Origin: Thereva unica
Lineage: Eukaryota; Arthropoda; Insecta; Diptera; Therevidae
Direction: 5' to 3'
DNA: 64,000 nucleotides
Assembly (NCBI GenBank): GCA_949987705.1
Contig: CATLJY010000866.1
Location: 59,627 to 123,626, forward strand
Within the stretch, counting starts at the first letter, position 1. Every line of letters starts with the position of its first letter. Shown here in pieces: positions 21,106 through 33,643 of this stretch. Under the pieces are notes generated by a model that saw only the letters and a program-made list of their open reading frames with translations, was not told the origin of the DNA and did no database searches. A program made the translations under genes and the position numbers.

Positions 21106-21395
21106 TGTGGGAACTGCAATCCCGATAACAGTAATCTGTATCTCACTCAACCGTCGACCAGCAAAGCGATAAGTGCACGGGAAAACGCTAAGCCGCATAG
21201 CCGCATTATTTCTTTTTTCATATTAAACATTTTTTCTTTATAGTGTTTTAATTATTTGAACTTTATAGTGTTTTAATTATTTCAACTCTTTTGGATTCGG
21301 TTATTTTGTTTTATTTTTTCTCTATTAAATTTGGCGATTTTTTTAATAAAGTTATTATGGATCATTCCTATTCTTTTTTATTCATAAAACCCACA
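21106..21395 (+). repeat. Possible solo LTR or fragment
   Basis: 290 bp beginning TGTGGGAACTGC and ending ATAAAACCCACA, with matching TGTGGG/CCCACA termini as many LTRs have. A 26-bp segment with TTATAGTGTTTTAATTATTT is duplicated in tandem near 21240-21285. No target duplication was found. It could be the LTR that belonged to the gypsy fragment just downstream, after internal deletion. Confidence 0.3.
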
Positions 21396-21452
21396 TATAT
21401 TTATACTTTTTTTGAAATATAACCGCTAATAATATACGAAATATAACTATAA

Positions 21453-22932
21453 CTAGATGCCAATTCTGGGTTTTGGCAAGTGCCTCTTGACCAGAAATTG
21501 CGAAAACTTACAACATTTCTCGCACCTTACGGTAGATTTGTATTTAATCGATTGCCTTTTGGCATAATTTCCGCGCCAGAAAAATTCCAGAAAATTATGA
21601 TGGAAACATTAGAAGGATTGCAAGGTGTTGTGTGCCTGATGGACGATATTCTAATTTTTGGAAATTCAAAGATTGAGCATGACGAAAACTTACATCGAGT
21701 TCTACAGAAATTGCAAATGGAAGGGTTCACCCTCAACCGTGATAAATGTGTTTTTCTGTGAAATTTTTGGGACATATAGTGAGTCAACACGGAATATCAC
21801 CCGATCCAGAGAAAATTTCAGCAATCTTAGCATTAAAATCTCCATCTAACCTCAATGGATTGCGCAGCTTTCTGGGAATGGTAAATTTTCATGTCAAATT
21901 TGTACTGATATCACAGAGCCTCTACGGCTGATATCACACAGCCTCTACGAAAACTATTACATAACGACGTTAAGTGGGAGTGGAACAACACTCATGAAAA
22001 TGCTTTACAGACAATTAAGGAAATTCTCTCGAAACCTCCAGTGCTATCTCTTTTCGATGTTAATCGTGAAACTCGTGTTGCCGCTGATGCGCCTTCTATG
22101 GACTGGGAGCGGTATTGGAGCAATTCGATGGCATTGATTGGAAACCAACTGCATTCGCATCTAGATCACTTAGCAACACAGAGACTAGGTACCCCCAAAT
22201 CGAAAAAGAAGGTTTGGCTATTATCTGGGCTTGTGAAAGATTTCAAAATTTCTTAATTGGCCGCAAATTCCTGATTTTAACCGACCACAAGCCATTGGTT
22301 GCTATCTATTCATCGAAACCAATCGACGAATTATCTGCCCGGTTACAACGCTTTAGGATGCGCTTATTAGAGTACGACTATGACATTCAACATGTTGCAG
22401 GGAAGGACTTCCACACAGCCGATACTTTATCGAGAATTTCCCCTTTAGAGGAAAGTACTTCAGCCGATATTCTACTCCAAGAAGAAACGGATAATTTAGT
22501 TAAATTTGCAATTTCGACCGTGAACGTTTCTAACGTTTAGCGAGGAACAATCAAAAGACATAGAGTGCAAGACAGTGATGAACTATATTGTGAACGGATG
22601 GCCTAAAAATGATAAATCGGTTAGTACTTACTACAAATTCCGAAACGATTTATCGATATATCAAGACATTCTTATGCTCGGACAACGTATTGTTGTGCCA
22701 AGGTCTCTCCGAAAGGAAATGTTAAATAGGATTCATTGTGGACATCTAGGTATTGTGAAATGTCAAAGATTAGCAAGGCAGTGTCTTTGGTGGCCGTTTA
22801 TGAACCAGGATATACAAACGTGCGTCGAAAATTGTCATCGATGTCTAAGGGATAAAGGCAACCACACCGAGCCAATACTATACACATCGCCGAAAGGACC
22901 CTGGATCGAAGTTGGCATGGATTTATTCAAGA
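21453..22932 (+). pseudogene. Ty3/gypsy pol remnant (RT, RNase H, integrase start)
   Basis: Broken reading frames in order: reverse transcriptase (GFWQVPLDQ, LMDDILIFG in place of the common YxDD box), then RNase H (LTDHKPLVAI, VAGKDFHTADTLSRI), then the integrase zinc finger (H..H with CVENCHRCL) and the first catalytic region (WIEVGMDLF). A frameshift lies near 21760. A short direct repeat (GATATCACA(G/C)AGCCTCTACG) at 21908-21951 breaks the frame again, and further shifts occur near 22110 and 22540. Gag, protease and the RT start are absent. The inverted Helitron enters at 22933 and cuts off the rest of the integrase; the apparent tail of the frame past 22932 is Helitron DNA. The gypsy copy is therefore older than that Helitron insertion. 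Confidence 0.9.
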
Positions 22933-23279
22933 CTAGCATAAAACCCGCGTGCCTTGCAACGCCTTTAAAAACTGTTTATTATGTGCAATGTTTTCCTTAC
23001 AAAAAAAAAGTCAGCTGTTATTATCCCTAAAAAGGGTTTATTATAGTGCATTTTTTAATAAATATGGTAAACAAATTGCTGCGAATATCACCTCTGCTCA
23101 ACAAATCTGCAAGTTTTGAAGCAGAGATTGGCATGTATATGTCATCAAGAAAAGTGACATTTTAGGGTTTGACGAACGTTCGTTAAGTTTGTTCGCCTAT
23201 TTACGTGGATGTAAGAAATTATGAAGCAATCACAAATAAATATTAAATAAAGTGAATTTCGAGTCATTCATTTCTACGT

Positions 23280-26200
23280 GAATATAGGGATGCACTGTCA
23301 CAATTTCAGCCCTTCAGCTTCAGAGGTTTGGGTTAACCCCATTTCATCCCCTTAGGGGATGCATTTCGAGTAATCGCCTCCTAGTGGATGTCCACGTCAT
23401 TATAGGGATGCACTGTCCAAATTTCAACCCTGTAGCTCCAGTAGTTTGGTAACCCCATTTCACCCCTTTGGGGGATGAATTTCGAAAAATAGCTTCTTAG
23501 TAAATGTCCACTTCATTATAGATATGCACTGTCAAAATTTCAGCCGTTTAGCTCCAGCGGTTTGACTTAACCTTCATCCGCTCGCGTGGGCATATTGCCG
23601 CCCTTTATGTAAAAAAAACCGTATCTCTTAATTCAGCCTCACTCTTTAGTAATAATTACAACTTTCTTTAATAATTTTTTTTATAAAAAAAGTGCTTTTG
23701 GGATTTTTGTAGAGCCCAACATTCCAAACCAGTATCATTTACCGACTTAAATTAGAGAAAAAGTTGATAATATTAACAAAAGGTGACGGGCGGCAAATTG
23801 CCGCCACGCGAGCGGTGGTGTGACTGTCGTCAACGCGAGCGGATGAAGGTTAACCCCATTTAACTTCCTCAGGGGATCAGCCCTAGAGCTCCAGCGGTTT
23901 GGGTAAACCCCATTTCACCCTCTTAGGGGATAAATTTCGAAAAATTGCCTTATAGTGGATGTCCACTCCATTATAGGGATGCACTGTTAAAATTCCAGCC
24001 TTATAACTTTAGCGGTTTGGATAAACCCCGCTTCACCCCCTTAGGGGATGAATTTTGAAAAATCGCTTCTTAGTGGATGTTCACGCCATTATAGGGATGC
24101 ACTGTCAAAATTTCAGCCCTATAGCTCCAGCGGTTTGGGTAAACCCCATTTCACCCCCTTAGGGGATAAATTTCGAAAAATCGCCTTATAGTGGATGTCC
24201 ACGCCATTATAGGAATGCACTGTTAAAATTTCAGCCCTATAAGTTTAGCGGTTTGGATAAACCCCGCTTCACCCCCTTAGGGGATGAATTTTGAAAAATC
24301 GCTTCTTAGTGGATGTTCATGCCATTATAGGGATGTACTGTCAAAATTTCAGCCCTATAGCTCCAGCGGTTTGGGTAAACCCCATTTCACCCCCTTAGGG
24401 GATAAATTTCGAAAAATCGCCTTATAGTGGATGTCCATGCCATTATAGGAATGCACTGTTAAAATTTCAGCCCTATAAGTTTAGCGGTTTGGATAAACCC
24501 CGTTTCACCCCCTTAGGGGATGAATTTTGAAAAATCGCTTCTTAGTGGATGTTCACGCCATTATAGGTATGCACTGTCAAAATTTCAGCCCTATAGCTCC
24601 AGCGGTGTGGGTAAACCCCATTTCACCCCCTTAGAGGATGAATTTCGAAAAATCGCTTCTTAGTGGATGTCCACGCCATTATAGGGATGCACTGTCAAAA
24701 TTTCAGCCCTATAGCTTTAGCGGTTTGTAAAAACCCCATTTCACACCCTTAGCGGATGAATTTCGAAAAATCGCTCTTTAGTGGATGTGAACGTCATTAT
24801 AGGGATGCACTGTCAAAATTTCAGCCCTATAGTTTTAGCGGTTTGTAAAAACCCCATTTCACACCCTTAGGGGCTGAATTTCGAAAAATCGCTCTTTAGT
24901 GGATGTCCACGTCATTATAGGGATGCACTGTTAACATTTCAACCCTATAGCTCCAGCGGTTTGGATGAACCCTATTCCACCCGCTTAAGGGATGAATTTC
25001 GAAAAATCGCTTTATAGTGGATGTCCACTCCATTATAGGGATGCACTGTCCAAATTTCAGCCCTCTAGCTTTAGCGGTTTGTAAAAACCCTACTTCACAC
25101 CCTTAGGGGATGAATTTCGAAAAATCGCTCTTTAGTGGATGTAAACGTCATTATAGGGATGCACTGTCAAAATTTTAGCCCTATAGCTTCAGCGGTTTGT
25201 AAAAACCCCATTTCACACCCTTAGGGGAAGAATTTCGAAAAATCGCTCTTTAGTGGATGTAAACGTCATTATAGGGATGCACTGTCAAAATTTCAGCCCT
25301 ATAGCTTTAGCGGTTTGTAAAAACCCCATTTCACACCCTTAGGGGATGAATTTCTGAAAATCGCTCTTTAGTGGATGTCCAAGTCATTATAGGGATCCAC
25401 TGTTAAAATTTCAACCCTATAGCTCCAGCGGTTTGGATAAACCCCATTTCACCCCCTTAAGGGATGAATTTCGAAAAATCGCTTTATAGTGGATGTCCAC
25501 TCCATTATAGGGATGCACTGTCCAAATTTCAGCCCTATAGCTTTAGCCGTTTGTAAAAACCCCATTTCACACCCTTAGGGGATGAATTTCGAAAAATCGC
25601 TCTTTAGTGGATGTAAACGTCATTATAGGGATGCACTGTCAAAATTTCAGCCCTATAGCTTTAGCGGTTTGTAAAAACCCCATTTCACACCCTTAGGGGA
25701 TGAATTTCGAAAAATCGCTCTTTAGTGGATGTCCACGTCATTATAGGGATCCACTGTTAAAATTTCAACCCTATAGCTCCAGCGGTTTGGATAAACCCCA
25801 TTTCACCCCCTTAAGGGATGAATTTCGAAAAATCGCTTTATAGTGGATGTCCACGCCATTATAGAGATGCACTGTCAAAATTTCAGCCCTATAGCTTTAG
25901 CGGTTTGTAATAACCCCATTTCACACATAGGGGATGAATTTCGAAAAATCGCTCTTTAGTGGATGTAAACGTCATTATAGGGATGCACTGTCAAAATTTC
26001 AGCCCTCTAGCTTTAGCGGTTTTGTAAAAACTCCATTTCACACCCGTAGGGGCTGAATTTCGAAAAATCGCTCTTTAGTGGATGTCCACGTCATTATAGG
26101 GATGCACTGTTAAAATTTCAACCCTATAGCTCCAGCGGTTTGGATAAACCCCATTTCACCCCCTTAAGGGATGAATTTCGAAAAATCGCTTTATAGTGGA

Positions 26201-27778
26201 TGTCCACGTCATTATAGGGATGCACTGTTAAAATTTCAACCCTATAGCTCCAGCGGTTTGGATAAACCCTATTTCACCCCCTTAAGGGATGAATTTCGAA
26301 AAATCGCTTTATAGTGGATGTCCGCTTCATTATAGGGATGCACTGTTAAAATTTCAACCCTATAGCTCCAGCGGTTTGGATAAACCCTATTTCACCCCCT
26401 TAAGGGATGAATTTCGAAAAATCGCTTTATAGTGGATGTCCACTCCATTATAGGGTTGCACTGTCCAAATTTCAGCCCTATAGCTTTAGCGGTTTGTAAA
26501 AACCCTATTTCACACCCTTAGGGGATGAATTTCGAAAAATCTCTCTTTAGTGTATTACTGGATGTATACGTCACTATAGGGATGCACTGTCAAAATTTCA
26601 GCCTTATAGCTTTAGCGGTTTGTAAAAACCCCATTTCACACCCTTAGGGGATGAATTTCGAAAAATCGCTCTTTAGTGGATGTCCAGGTCATTAAGGATC
26701 CACTGTTAAAATTTCAACCCTATAGCTCCAGCGGTTTGGATAAACCCCATTTCACCCCCTTAAGGGATGAATTTCGAAAAATCGCTTTATAGTGGATGTC
26801 CACGTCATTATAGGGATGCACTGTTAAAATTTCAACCCTATAGCTCCAGCGGTTTGGATAAACCCTATTTCACCCCCTTAAGGGATGAATTTCGAAAAAT
26901 CGCTTTATAGTGGATGTCCACTTCATTATAGGGATGCACTGTTAAAATTTCAACCCTATAGCTCCAGTGGTTTGGATAAACCCTATTTCACCTTCACCCC
27001 CTTAAGGGATGAATTTTGAAAAAGCGCTTTATAGTGGATGTCCATTCCATTATAGGGTTGCACTGTCCAAATTTCAGCCCTATAGCTTTAGCGGTTTGTA
27101 AAAACCCTATTTCACACGCTTAGGGGATGAATTTCGAAAAATCGCTCTTTAGTGGATTACTGAATGTATACGTCATTACAGGGATGCACTGTCAAAATTT
27201 CAGCCCTATAGCTTTAGCGGTTTATAAAAACCCCATTTCACACCCTTAGGGGATGAATTTCGAAAAATCGCTCTTTAGTGGATGTCCACGTCATTAGGGA
27301 TCCACTGTTAAAATTTCAACCCTATAGCTCCAGCGGTTTGGATAAACCCCATTTCACCCCCTTAAGGGATGAGTTTCGAAAAATCGCTTTATAGTGGATG
27401 TCCACGTCATTATAGGGATGCACTGTTAAAATTTCAACCCTATAGCTCCAGCGGTTTGGATAAACCCTATTTCAACCCCTTAAGGGAAGAATTTCGAAAA
27501 ATCGCTTAATAGTGGATGTCCACGTCATTATAGGGATGCACTGTTAAAATTTCAACCCTATAGCTCCAGCGGTTTGGATAAACCCCATTTCACCCTCTTA
27601 AGGGATGAATTTCGAAAAATCGCTTTATAGTGGATGTCCACGTCATTATAGGGATGCACTGTTAAAATTTCAACCCTATAGCTCCAGCGGTTTGGATAAA
27701 CCCTATTTCACCCCCTTAAGGGATGAATTTCGAAAAATCGCTTTATAGTGGAAGGCCACTTCATTATAGGGATGCACT
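23280..27778. repeat. 118-bp satellite array in inverse orientation
   Basis: About 36 monomers with the same signatures as copy A, read on the other strand (GATGAATTTCGAAAAATCGC). The odd TATACATCCAGTAATCC-type monomer of copy A is present here twice, near 26545 and 27155. The last monomer stops at GGGATGCACT where the gypsy LTR begins. Confidence 0.93.
23571..23849. mobile_element. TTAA-flanked MITE in satellite, copy B
   Basis: 279 bp with CCTTCATCCGCTCGCG and its inverse at the ends, flanked by TTAA at 23567-23570 and 23850-23853. It is the reverse-oriented counterpart of 18306-18587 with small indels, inherited within the Helitron. Confidence 0.85.
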
Positions 27779-29082
27779 TGTTACGTACTAATTTGCACGC
27801 ACGGCTCGGCTATACTCAGCGTTGGGCGTGGGTTATAGGAAAATGAAATTATGGGCGCTGCGTAGTTTTAAAGACTACGAACCTGTAACCTGGGTGCTAA
27901 CGTGGGGCTTGAACCCACTCAGAACAAATAAAATAAAATATAAGACAACAAAAAAAACTTCGGAAAATTCGGTTTATTATAAATAATTCAGTTCAAAATA
28001 AAATCAATAAAGTAATAATAAAATAAAAAATATAATTTAATATAACACTACTAGGGCAATTTAAGATTAAATGCAATTTAAAAAAATGGATAATTAAATA
28101 ATAAAAGGCAATATTCCGCAGTTAATGAAAAAAATCTAATTAAATAAAATAAAATAAGAAAAAAAAAAACAGGACTTAACTTTTCCGTTTGATCCGTCCC
28201 GCAATCCTCTATCCCTGTAACGGTCACTTTCCTCCAAAATATATATATCACCTCCGTAATTACACTTTTCACTCGCCGCACAATCACTACTGACAGAGAG
28301 AGAGTATCCATCAGGGGCCCAACTTTTATAGGGAAAAACCCACTATTCCACAAGTTCCATCCATCGTTTCGGACCATTTTCCAACCGTCCCACCCCACCG
28401 GATGGACTCGGTTGGACCGGTTGAAATCGGGCTAGTCATTATTATTAAAAAAAAAAAATATTCGGGAAATAATCCCTAATTTTTGGGCAACATAAAACTA
28501 CACCTCGGAAAATTCAGCGACCAAGCATATTCTCGCAATTGGCGAAGGGGCTTGAGCATGACAGCTCAAGATATGCTGGCGGATTTTCCGGGTAGCTAGG
28601 GTTTTCCTTTTTTTTTAAATCTAGAGCACTCCCTGATGATCTCCCTTCTGCGCGATCAGAGTGCTGAGCTTCAGGACTTGTAATCATGGGAGCTCCTGAC
28701 TATTTCCGTACATATGGAGGGCTATGATTAACGCTGAGGATTGCGGGTCGTTTACAACATCGCTACTGCTAGAGTCCTCAGATAAGTTATATACACCACA
28801 TATTAATTATATCTGTTTTAAACTAGGTTGGGCCGGTTTCCGCAAATCCTTCTCCCGTAGGACATAGGTCCACCCTGGTCGTTACGAGCTTGACCGTCTT
28901 CCTAGTTCCAGGCAACGCACCGTCTTTAAGCATCCGTGTCCTTCGTGCTAACCTATAAGGAAGATTTATCAGCCATATGTTGTTCAGGCGGACGGCACAC
29001 ACATAGAGAAGACAGATAAGTACAGCACAAATTTTTATTAAAAAGATATTCAATAAATCTTTCTCATTTTAGGAACATAACA
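27779..29082 (-). repeat. 3' LTR of the gypsy element
   Basis: Sense strand starts TGTTATGTTCC and ends at TACGTAACA. It differs from the other LTR by a few substitutions and small indels, for example near 27845, 27885 and 28047. Open frames of 106 and 76 aa inside it are also present in the other LTR, but have no protein-like features. Confidence 0.9.
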
Positions 29083-29098
29083 TACCTCCCCTTCCTTC
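29083..29098 (-). other. Polypurine tract of the gypsy element
   Basis: The sense strand reads GAAGGAAGGGGAGGTA directly before the 3' LTR. This is a classic plus-strand primer tract; the same sequence follows the second LTR at 38116. Confidence 0.85.
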
Positions 29099-29434
29099 AA
29101 GAGATTTCAAAGAAATCTCTAAAGATATGAGCGTTATTCAGTTTTTATATTTCTAGTCCTGTACTCAGATAATTCAACTACTACTACCAACAAGTTTCCC
29201 TTATTTTAGCTAATTCTTAACTTCCAAGATATTTATTTAGCTCAATAAATAATAATTTAATTAGCTCAACACAGATAATCCACTCAGATAGTTCAATTCA
29301 CCTAATCCACAACTTAAATAATCCAATTCCCCTAATTCAACTCAAATAGTTCAATTCACCTAATCCAACTGAAATAATCCACTTCCCATAATTCAACTCA
29401 AAACAATTCGACTACTACTACTGACAAACTTATT
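29099..29434 (-). other. 3' untranslated part of gypsy internal region
   Basis: AT-rich, with repeated CCTAATCCAA/ATAGTTCAATTC-like units of about 25-30 bp at 29280-29410. No coding frame. It is duplicated at 38132-38467. Confidence 0.65.
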
Positions 29435-30024
29435 TTAACTAATTCTTAAAGCGGAGAGACTATCCTTCTCTGCAATCTTCAAATCCTTCGCGTGCCAAAC
29501 ACCAGCGTCTTTACCGGTCTTATCCTTTAACTGGTATGTCCACGGCGACAGTACTTTCGCTATTGTAAATGGTCCTACGTACTTTGGGGCTAACTTCGCG
29601 CTGAAATATTTCGCGGCATCGGACAAAACATAATTTTTTCGTAAAACCGTATCGTTCGCGTAGAACCGTTGGTCCCTTCTTCTAAGGTTGTAGGTGTGTT
29701 TGGACGCCTCCGATAATTTGGTTAACCTCGCCCTAACATCCTTCCACACGTCCTGCAGCACCTTAGCACGCACTTTTGGATTATCTTCTCCCTGACTTCC
29801 GCGGTGCGTCCTGTCTCCATATAACGACATTTCTTTACCGAAGTTTATGAAGTATGGCGTTAACTTCGTCCCTTCATGCGTTCCTGTCCGAATAGCGCAA
29901 CCAATCTTCGCTAAGTACGTATCCCAAGTCCGGTGGTTGTCCGCTACATAAGCGCGTAACATTGCCTTTACGTTCTGGTTCATCCTTTCTGTTGGGTTGG
30001 CCTGAGGGTGGTACGATGCAGTAT
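29435..30024 (-). CDS. Gypsy integrase C-terminal part, cut off by a MITE
   Basis: The frame carries the end of the integrase core (SYTASYHPQANPTERMNQ with the catalytic Glu), followed by a C-terminal domain with LAPKYVGPFTIAKVLSPWTY typical of gypsy integrases. It lines up directly with the end of the frame at 30838-33643 once the MITE (30029-30833) and its duplicated AACT are ignored. The few apparent extra N-terminal residues come from MITE DNA. It would not be made as part of Pol in this copy unless the MITE were removed. Confidence 0.9.
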
Positions 30025-30028
30025 AACT

Positions 30029-30833
30029 GAGGAGTGGGCGAACAAAACGGCACATGTCCAGTTTTGCAAATTGTTCAGAAATCGCAAAAAACTGTTTCTG
30101 CCTCTGAACTGATCACATTAACTATATATGAGTATGGTAGGTTGTGCTACTATTTGAACTCATTCAGACGGAAAATTTTTTTTTTAAATATGTTTAATAC
30201 TTTAAGAGAAAAAATTAAAACAAAAATGGACATGTGCCCTTTTGCGGGGACAGAACTGGACATGTACCGTTTTGTCAAACCCTTGAATGGACATGTGCCC
30301 TTTTGCAGGAACCCAACTGGACATGTTTTTTTGTTTTTAGCCTTTTAGGGAGCTCCCTGGCCCCCTTAGAGGCAAGGGGAGATTTTTCTGGTATTTTTTC
30401 CTAATAGTAGGGTCTGTTACGCAAATTTTAAGGGGTCATAGTGCCCCACGGCTTGTTTTGGGCCGTGGGAGGCAAAAGTGAGGTAAATTTTAGTGCATTT
30501 TTAGTGCAGTTTATGATGCACATACAAATCGATGTAATTAGAGCCCCAGGTGAGGTGCAATGAACTTCCATTGTTGATTAAAATCTTTTTTGTATGAAAT
30601 ACGTGCCCTTTTGAAAATCCACATTAACGAATGGTTAAAAAATATGAATATTCGTAGGACATGTGCCTTTCTGCAGGGAAACCGTTACTTTGCTAAATAA
30701 AAATATTACATGAAAGTGATTTTTGAAGTGTCTGAAATTGAAATTAGTTGCAGTTTAGTGTAATGAACACGATTCCGTCAAAAAACTTAAAACGGCCAAC
30801 CATGGACATGTGCCGTTTTGTTCGCCCACTCCT
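30029..30833. mobile_element. 805-bp MITE inside gypsy integrase
   Basis: Perfect 32-bp terminal inverted repeats at 30029-30060 (GAGGAGTGGGCGAACAAAAC...) and 30802-30833. The 4-bp duplication AACT lies at 30025-30028 and 30834-30837. The motif GGACATGTGCC(G/C)TTTTG, which is the inner part of the repeat, also occurs internally near 30229, 30258, 30292 and 30659, with a shorter form at 30318. No transposase is encoded. A 4-bp duplication fits several superfamilies, so no assignment is made. Confidence 0.88.
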
Positions 30834-30837
30834 CAAC

Positions 30838-33643
30838 TAACCTTTAAGCCATATTGTGCGTGTAGTTCCTTGAACTCTTTGGATTTAAATTGCTGCCCAT
30901 TATCGCAGATTAGAATTTTGGGAACGCCGAAGATCAGGAAAACAGACTCCTCTAAAAGGCGACAAATAGGTGGGGCGGTGGCAGAGCGCAAATGGAAAAG
31001 CAGAGGAAATTTACTGAAATAATCGACCACGGTTAGAATATATTTATTTCCACGTGTTGAACGGGGTAAGGGGCCTATTAAGTCTATACACACACACTCC
31101 CAAGGATGATGGCTGACCACGCGTGAAGACATCAAACCGGCTGGTTTCTTACGTTCTGGTTTAGTCGTTTGACACGTAGAGCATCGTCTTACGTATGCCG
31201 CGACGTCACTTTTCATCTTCGGCCAGTAGAATCGCTGGGCCAATCGGTCATAGGTTTTCTTGACCCCTCCATGTCCTGCGGTCGGGACATCGTGAGCTTC
31301 CAACAAAGCTTTCCTCTTTTCTGCCTTCCGTAATACCCTTTTCCAGTCGAAGTCCTCTCGCGCCAACTCCGGGTACCTTGGTCGCACATGCTTCCAAAGA
31401 CTATCAAGACTGAATTTCCAATCTGGAAAGCGTTCGGGGTTCCGCCTTACTTGTTCTACCATTCGCGTATACCAAGGCTCGTTGTGGGAATTGGGTGAAT
31501 TGGGTGGAGGGTCTTCCGCAATACAATCTACGGCTGGGACTGATCGCGACAACAGATCTGGTAACAAATGCTCTTTCCCTTTCCTGTGTATAATGTTGAA
31601 GTCGTACTGTTGCAGCCGTACGGCCCATCGGGCCAGACGACCCGCGGGGTCCTTCAGGTTATGAAGCCAGACCAAGGATGCGTGGTCCGTGACGATAGTG
31701 AAGCTAGTGCCCTCAATATATGGCCGCAACTTTTCAATTGCCCATAGCACGGCGAGGCACTCTCGCTCTGTGGTTGAATAGTTGCGTTCCGCCCGGTTCA
31801 ACGACCTACTTAAGTATGCTATCACTTTATCCTGATTTTCAATATGTTGAGTAAGGACTGCGCCTAGACCATACCCGGAGGCATCGGTATGGATTATGAA
31901 AGGATAGTCGAAATTTGGGCAGGCGAGTATGGGTGCACTCACTAAACAATCCTTCGCTCTTTTAAAAGCTTCGTCGCACTGCGGCGTCCACATAAACTTC
32001 GTCTTCTTCTTCAATAAGGCGGTGATAGGGGCCAATAGTGTGGCAAAATTAGGGACGAATCTACGGTACCAAGATATTGTGCCAATAAATTTCCGTACCT
32101 CCGTGACAGATTTGGGCGCTGCGATGTTCAGAATACCTTGCACTTTTTCTGGATCCACCTGCAACCCATTTTCTCCTACTACGTACCCTAAGTACCTTAA
32201 TTCTTCTCTGCAGAATTCACATTTTTCGAAATTGATGACGAGCCCAGCTTCCCGAATTTTATTTAAAACTTCCCTTAGTGCCTCCTTGTGCTCTTCGAAC
32301 GTCTGAGTCACAATGATAACATCGTCCAGGTAAACGAAGACCTTATCCTCCAAGGTACCGGACAGTACTCTATCCATCAATCGTTGCCAAGTTGCCGGTG
32401 AGTTGGTTAGCCCGAACGGCATCCTATTGAAATGGAATAAACCTCGACCAGGGAGGGTAAAAGCAGTGTATTGTTTGGATTTTTCTTCCATCGGTACTTG
32501 CCAAAAAGCCGACTTGATGTCCAACGACGACAGGTATCTGGCGTCGCGCAACTTGTCCAAGGTATTCGAGACGAAAGGCAGAGGGTAGGCATCCTTCTTG
32601 GTAACCTTGTTAAGTTTCCTAAAGTCCACGCAGAACCGGTACTTACCATCCTTCTTCCTAGCCAACACCACCGGTGAGGCCCATGCGCTGTTGGAAGGTT
32701 CCACCACTCCAGCTTCCAACATTTCTTCCAACTGGTCGTTCACGATTTTCTGCATAGCTGGAGAGATAGGGTAGTAACGTTGCTTGATGGGAGGCGATTC
32801 CGTTTCGATCGCATGTTCCACAATATTTGTGCGCCCCAGCTTCGTTCCCATTTTCCGCTTTACTTCCTCGATAATGTCTTCCAATTCCTTCTGCTGTCCC
32901 TCCAGAAGTTTCGACTTACTCTCCAAAGCGTGTATTCGAACCTCCGTCTGCTCTTCCTTAAACTTCCAGCTGCTGTCGATTACCTCTTCCAATTCCTTCT
33001 GCTGTCCCTCCAGAAGTTTCGACTTACTCTCCAAAGCGTATGTTCGAACCTCCGTCTGCTCTTCCTTAAACCACCAGCTGTTGTCATCGAAGTCTACTAT
33101 CAGCTTCATTTCCCTGCAGAAGTCTATCCCCAGGATAATTGGGTGCGGCAACTCTGGGACTATCAGCACCTCCTTAACCTTCACTCTCCCTTCTAATTCA
33201 ATGGGTATGTCCGCTATTCCCAACACCTCGACTGACCTTCCATCGGCTACATTGACCACCTTCCTCATTGTGCTGCTAATTCCCAACCTCGTCTTCTTCA
33301 ACTTTTCCCAACCAGGGCCACCGATGACTGTCGCTGTTGCTCCTGAGTCAAGTAACCCACAAAATCTTACCCCAAGGGTCTCCACTGACAGATGAGGTCG
33401 CACATCGTCTTCCGGGCCACAGAAAACATAGTCCACTCTTTCCTGCTGTGCCGCCCCTCTTACCCCCATGTTAGCGGAATGGTCCGGCCGTTGATGATTA
33501 GCCTGATCTTCGCTGGTTACGGCTCCCTGTGGACTACCCGGCTCGCCGTCTAGGCTCGGGCTCCCTGATCGTTTCCCGATCCCTGGACCTGGCGCTGTTC
33601 CACCGGAACTGGATGTTGCCCCTCTGCTGGTCTCCGATTGCAT
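30838..33643 (-). CDS. Gypsy Pol: protease, RT, RNase H, integrase N-part
   Basis: Frame of about 935 codons. Aspartic protease LLDSGATATVIG is near residue 92. A linker contains a tandem duplication of about 37 residues (EEQTEVR..ALESKSKLLEGQ twice). RT has LNKVTKKDAYPLP and the YLDD box near 436. RNase H starts at TDASGYGLGAV near 581. The integrase zinc finger ends CSTCQTTKPERKKP; its core has WECVCIDLIG and ICDNGQQF near 921. The frame then runs into the MITE and stops. It overlaps the end of gag by 94 bp in the -1 frame. Apart from the MITE no damage is seen. Confidence 0.93.

Larger units (their letters stand above)
22933..27778 (-). mobile_element. Helitron-like element, copy B, inverted, 5' truncated
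   Basis: Starts with CTAG at 22933-22936 after A, followed by the inverse of the same 3' hairpin and 3' unique region as copy A. It continues into the inverse satellite. It carries the same MITE at the same position. It lacks the BEL insertion. At 27778 it is broken by the LTR of the gypsy element. The expected 5' terminus (inverse of TCCTTACTAATATTATAAAT) is not found to the right of that element, so the rest is missing from the window. Confidence 0.8.

Noticed and set aside
28078..29053. 106-aa and 76-aa frames in the gypsy LTR
   Set aside because: Present in both LTRs, overlap low-complexity DNA and lack motifs; LTR sequence is the simpler explanation.
32784..33395. 203-aa and 138-aa plus-strand frames
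   Set aside because: Antisense shadows of the gypsy protease and RT coding region.
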